29,193 nucleotides of DNA from Lewinellaceae bacterium. GTDB lineage: Bacteria; Bacteroidota; Bacteroidia; Chitinophagales; Saprospiraceae. The stretch lies in assembly GCA_016716135.1 (NCBI GenBank), contig JADJWX010000003.1, positions 1 through 29,193 on the forward strand. The letters are read 5' to 3'. The notes under the pieces are model-generated. The model was given only the letters and a program-made list of their open reading frames with translations. It was not told where the DNA came from and made no database searches. This document shows positions 28,301-29,193 of this stretch, piece by piece. Every line of letters starts with the position of its first letter. Positions within the stretch are counted from its first letter, which is position 1. The position numbers were made by a program, and so were the translations under genes.

Positions 28301-28689
28301 TGAGCGACCGGAGAAGCCGGCAGGAACGTCGATATCGACGGAGAAGTTATATCCTCCAGAACCGAATCGCGCCGCAGCCCGAACCCGGGCCGCCTGGCGT
28401 ATCCCAACGGACGATATTACCGGGCAATCGTTTTATTGCCCTGGCTGCCGCCGCAGAAATTATAGGGCCTGCCGGCTGTACCGACATGGCGCCCCGGAAA
28501 TGTGTGGAACCGAATTTGGTCCATGGCTATTCAAAGGAAGCATCGGTGGTAACCGTCACTGTAAAGTTGAACGTATTCACCTGACCGGCGGTATAATTTG
28601 GGGTAGATGTGGTCACAGAGGTTGTATAGCCAATGCAAAATCGTAGAACATCCCAATAGCATGAACAAGGCCAACAGGCTCCGATTCAT
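22381..28689 (-). CDS. Giant secreted multidomain protein (P-domain, Cys-rich repeats, dockerin- and cohesin-like, T9SS tail)
   Basis: About 2,100 aa from ATG 28689 (signal 'MNRSLLALFMLLG'). Order by approximate residue: beta-rich region with 'YTAGQVNTFNFTVTVTTD' (20-520); a P/Homo B-like domain ('VSLTVQFNTSHTWVGDIDAK', 'GTWTLGVQDFVGGDGGTVNA', 540-700); Cys-rich HYR/Ig-like repeats ('RKWTATDASGNTATC', 'FDCPANITVSTDPFTCCATV', 'PVCQSPANVTVSC', 710-1415); 'FWNESYWYDS' to 'GTGTGF' shared with the 14766-16958 protein (1420-1670); dockerin-like repeats ('LNGVSTFDLVLINKHILGLE', 'DANNSRSITTFDIVELRKLI', 1750-1816); cohesin-like ('GEEFTVTFKAAEKVRGYQFT', 1870-1996); T9SS type A tail ('LYQNTPNPFINKTQIGFYLP') ending '..RKMIQSK'. 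Long stretches use almost only C-ending codons (AAC, TAC, GAC), as in highly expressed genes. An abundant surface or matrix protein is inferred; no protease catalytic domain is seen beside the P-domain. There are about ten or more frame changes. Confidence 0.83.
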
Positions 28690-28812
28690 CACTTCGTATT
28701 TAGGCTGAGTGTACCTTTTTTCATGAGATGTAATGTTATTGGATAAATAAAAAAGTTTAGAAATTGCGTAAAAACCAAATTGAAAAAGCACAGCGGTAAT
28801 TCGGGATTGGTA

Positions 28813-29193
28813 TTACCGAACGCACTCATTTACAGGATGCTTGGCCAAGCCGTTGTAAACAGCGGTGCTCGTGCCCGAGGCAAGGTAGACTTGATTTCTT
28901 TGTGCGTGCGGCTCAGTTGTGTAAGCATGGAATATTCTTTGTCGATGCTGTACTTCGTAATATCAGCGGCGATATTCGAGTAGTACGGCATATTTTCCAG
29001 TTGAGCCGGGGAAGCCGTGCCATCAGCGAATCACATGGGCCGCAGCAGATTGATTTCAGAATTAATCTTGGTCAATGCTGTTGCATCATTCCATTTGTTG
29101 AATGCATAAGGCGTTACCCCCCATTTTGCCAGCCAGGTCGTTAAAGGCAGGCGGTACAGTACCCACGGGCACCTGGCTTTCCTGGCCCCAGAG
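28813..29193 (-). CDS. Unknown protein, C-terminal part only
   Basis: I do not recognise this family. The window edge cuts the gene; what is left is about 126 C-terminal residues read on the minus strand through two or three frames: 'ESQVPVGTVPPAFNDLAGK', 'WGVTPYAFNKWNDATALTKI', 'NSEINLLRP', 'SPAQLENMPYYSNIAADITK', 'YSIDKEYSMLTQLSRTHKEI', 'VYNGLAKHPVNECVR', stop at 28813-28815. It looks mainly helical, with no membrane segment or Cys motif and no T9SS tail. It precedes the giant secreted gene on the same strand. The 123 bp between them (28690-28812) are AT-rich and are the likely promoter region of the giant gene, though I see no full consensus there. Confidence 0.55.

Overview
The window comes from a member of the Bacteroidota, most likely Saprospiraceae or a close relative. 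This rests on at least five products that end in a type IX secretion (T9SS) type A C-terminal sorting domain, on TAnnTTTG-type -7 boxes, and on protein families typical of that phylum (a tail-fibre-like protein ending in an 'HLPGVPSA' module, THUMP-like methyltransferase, DivIC, DoxX). Assignment below phylum level is inference.

Almost every gene is broken by several one-base insertions or deletions, including essential ones (adk, sucD). Protein similarity continues straight across the breaks in another frame, so these look like uncorrected long-read errors rather than pseudogenes. I therefore give whole-gene coordinates spanning the frame changes.

Layout. 1-7.1 kb: 3' end of a secreted propeller/PKD protein (+); a THUMP-like SAM methyltransferase (-); a membrane class III adenylate cyclase, a GT39-type glycosyltransferase and a secreted beta-lactamase-fold serine hydrolase (all +). 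7.1-11.4 kb: a small unknown gene (-), a tail-fibre-like beta-solenoid protein and an M4 metallopeptidase (+). 11.4-14.2 kb: a 4'-phosphopantetheinyl transferase (+), a DinB-family protein (-) and an RsmF-like rRNA m5C methyltransferase (+). 14.24-14.77 kb: nested inverted repeats placed exactly between two convergent stop codons. 14.8-17.0 kb: a secreted dockerin/cohesin-like protein (-). 17.2-20.1 kb: a probable minus-strand operon pfkB, adk, divIC, sucD closed by a strong terminator. 20.1-22.0 kb: AlkA-type glycosylase and SDR (+), DoxX (-). 22.0-22.4 kb: hairpins and a terminator. 22.4-28.7 kb: a giant (~2100 aa) secreted multidomain protein (-), a paralogue of the 14.8-17.0 kb protein. 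28.8-29.2 kb: 3' end of an unknown gene (-).

Functionally the window mixes housekeeping genes (nucleotide and sugar phosphorylation, TCA cycle, division, rRNA modification, base-excision repair) with a heavy load of surface and secreted proteins. The most notable features are the two paralogous dockerin/cohesin-like T9SS proteins, the larger with codon use that suggests high expression, and the palindromic repeats at gene ends. I saw no tRNA, rRNA, CRISPR array or intact insertion sequence.
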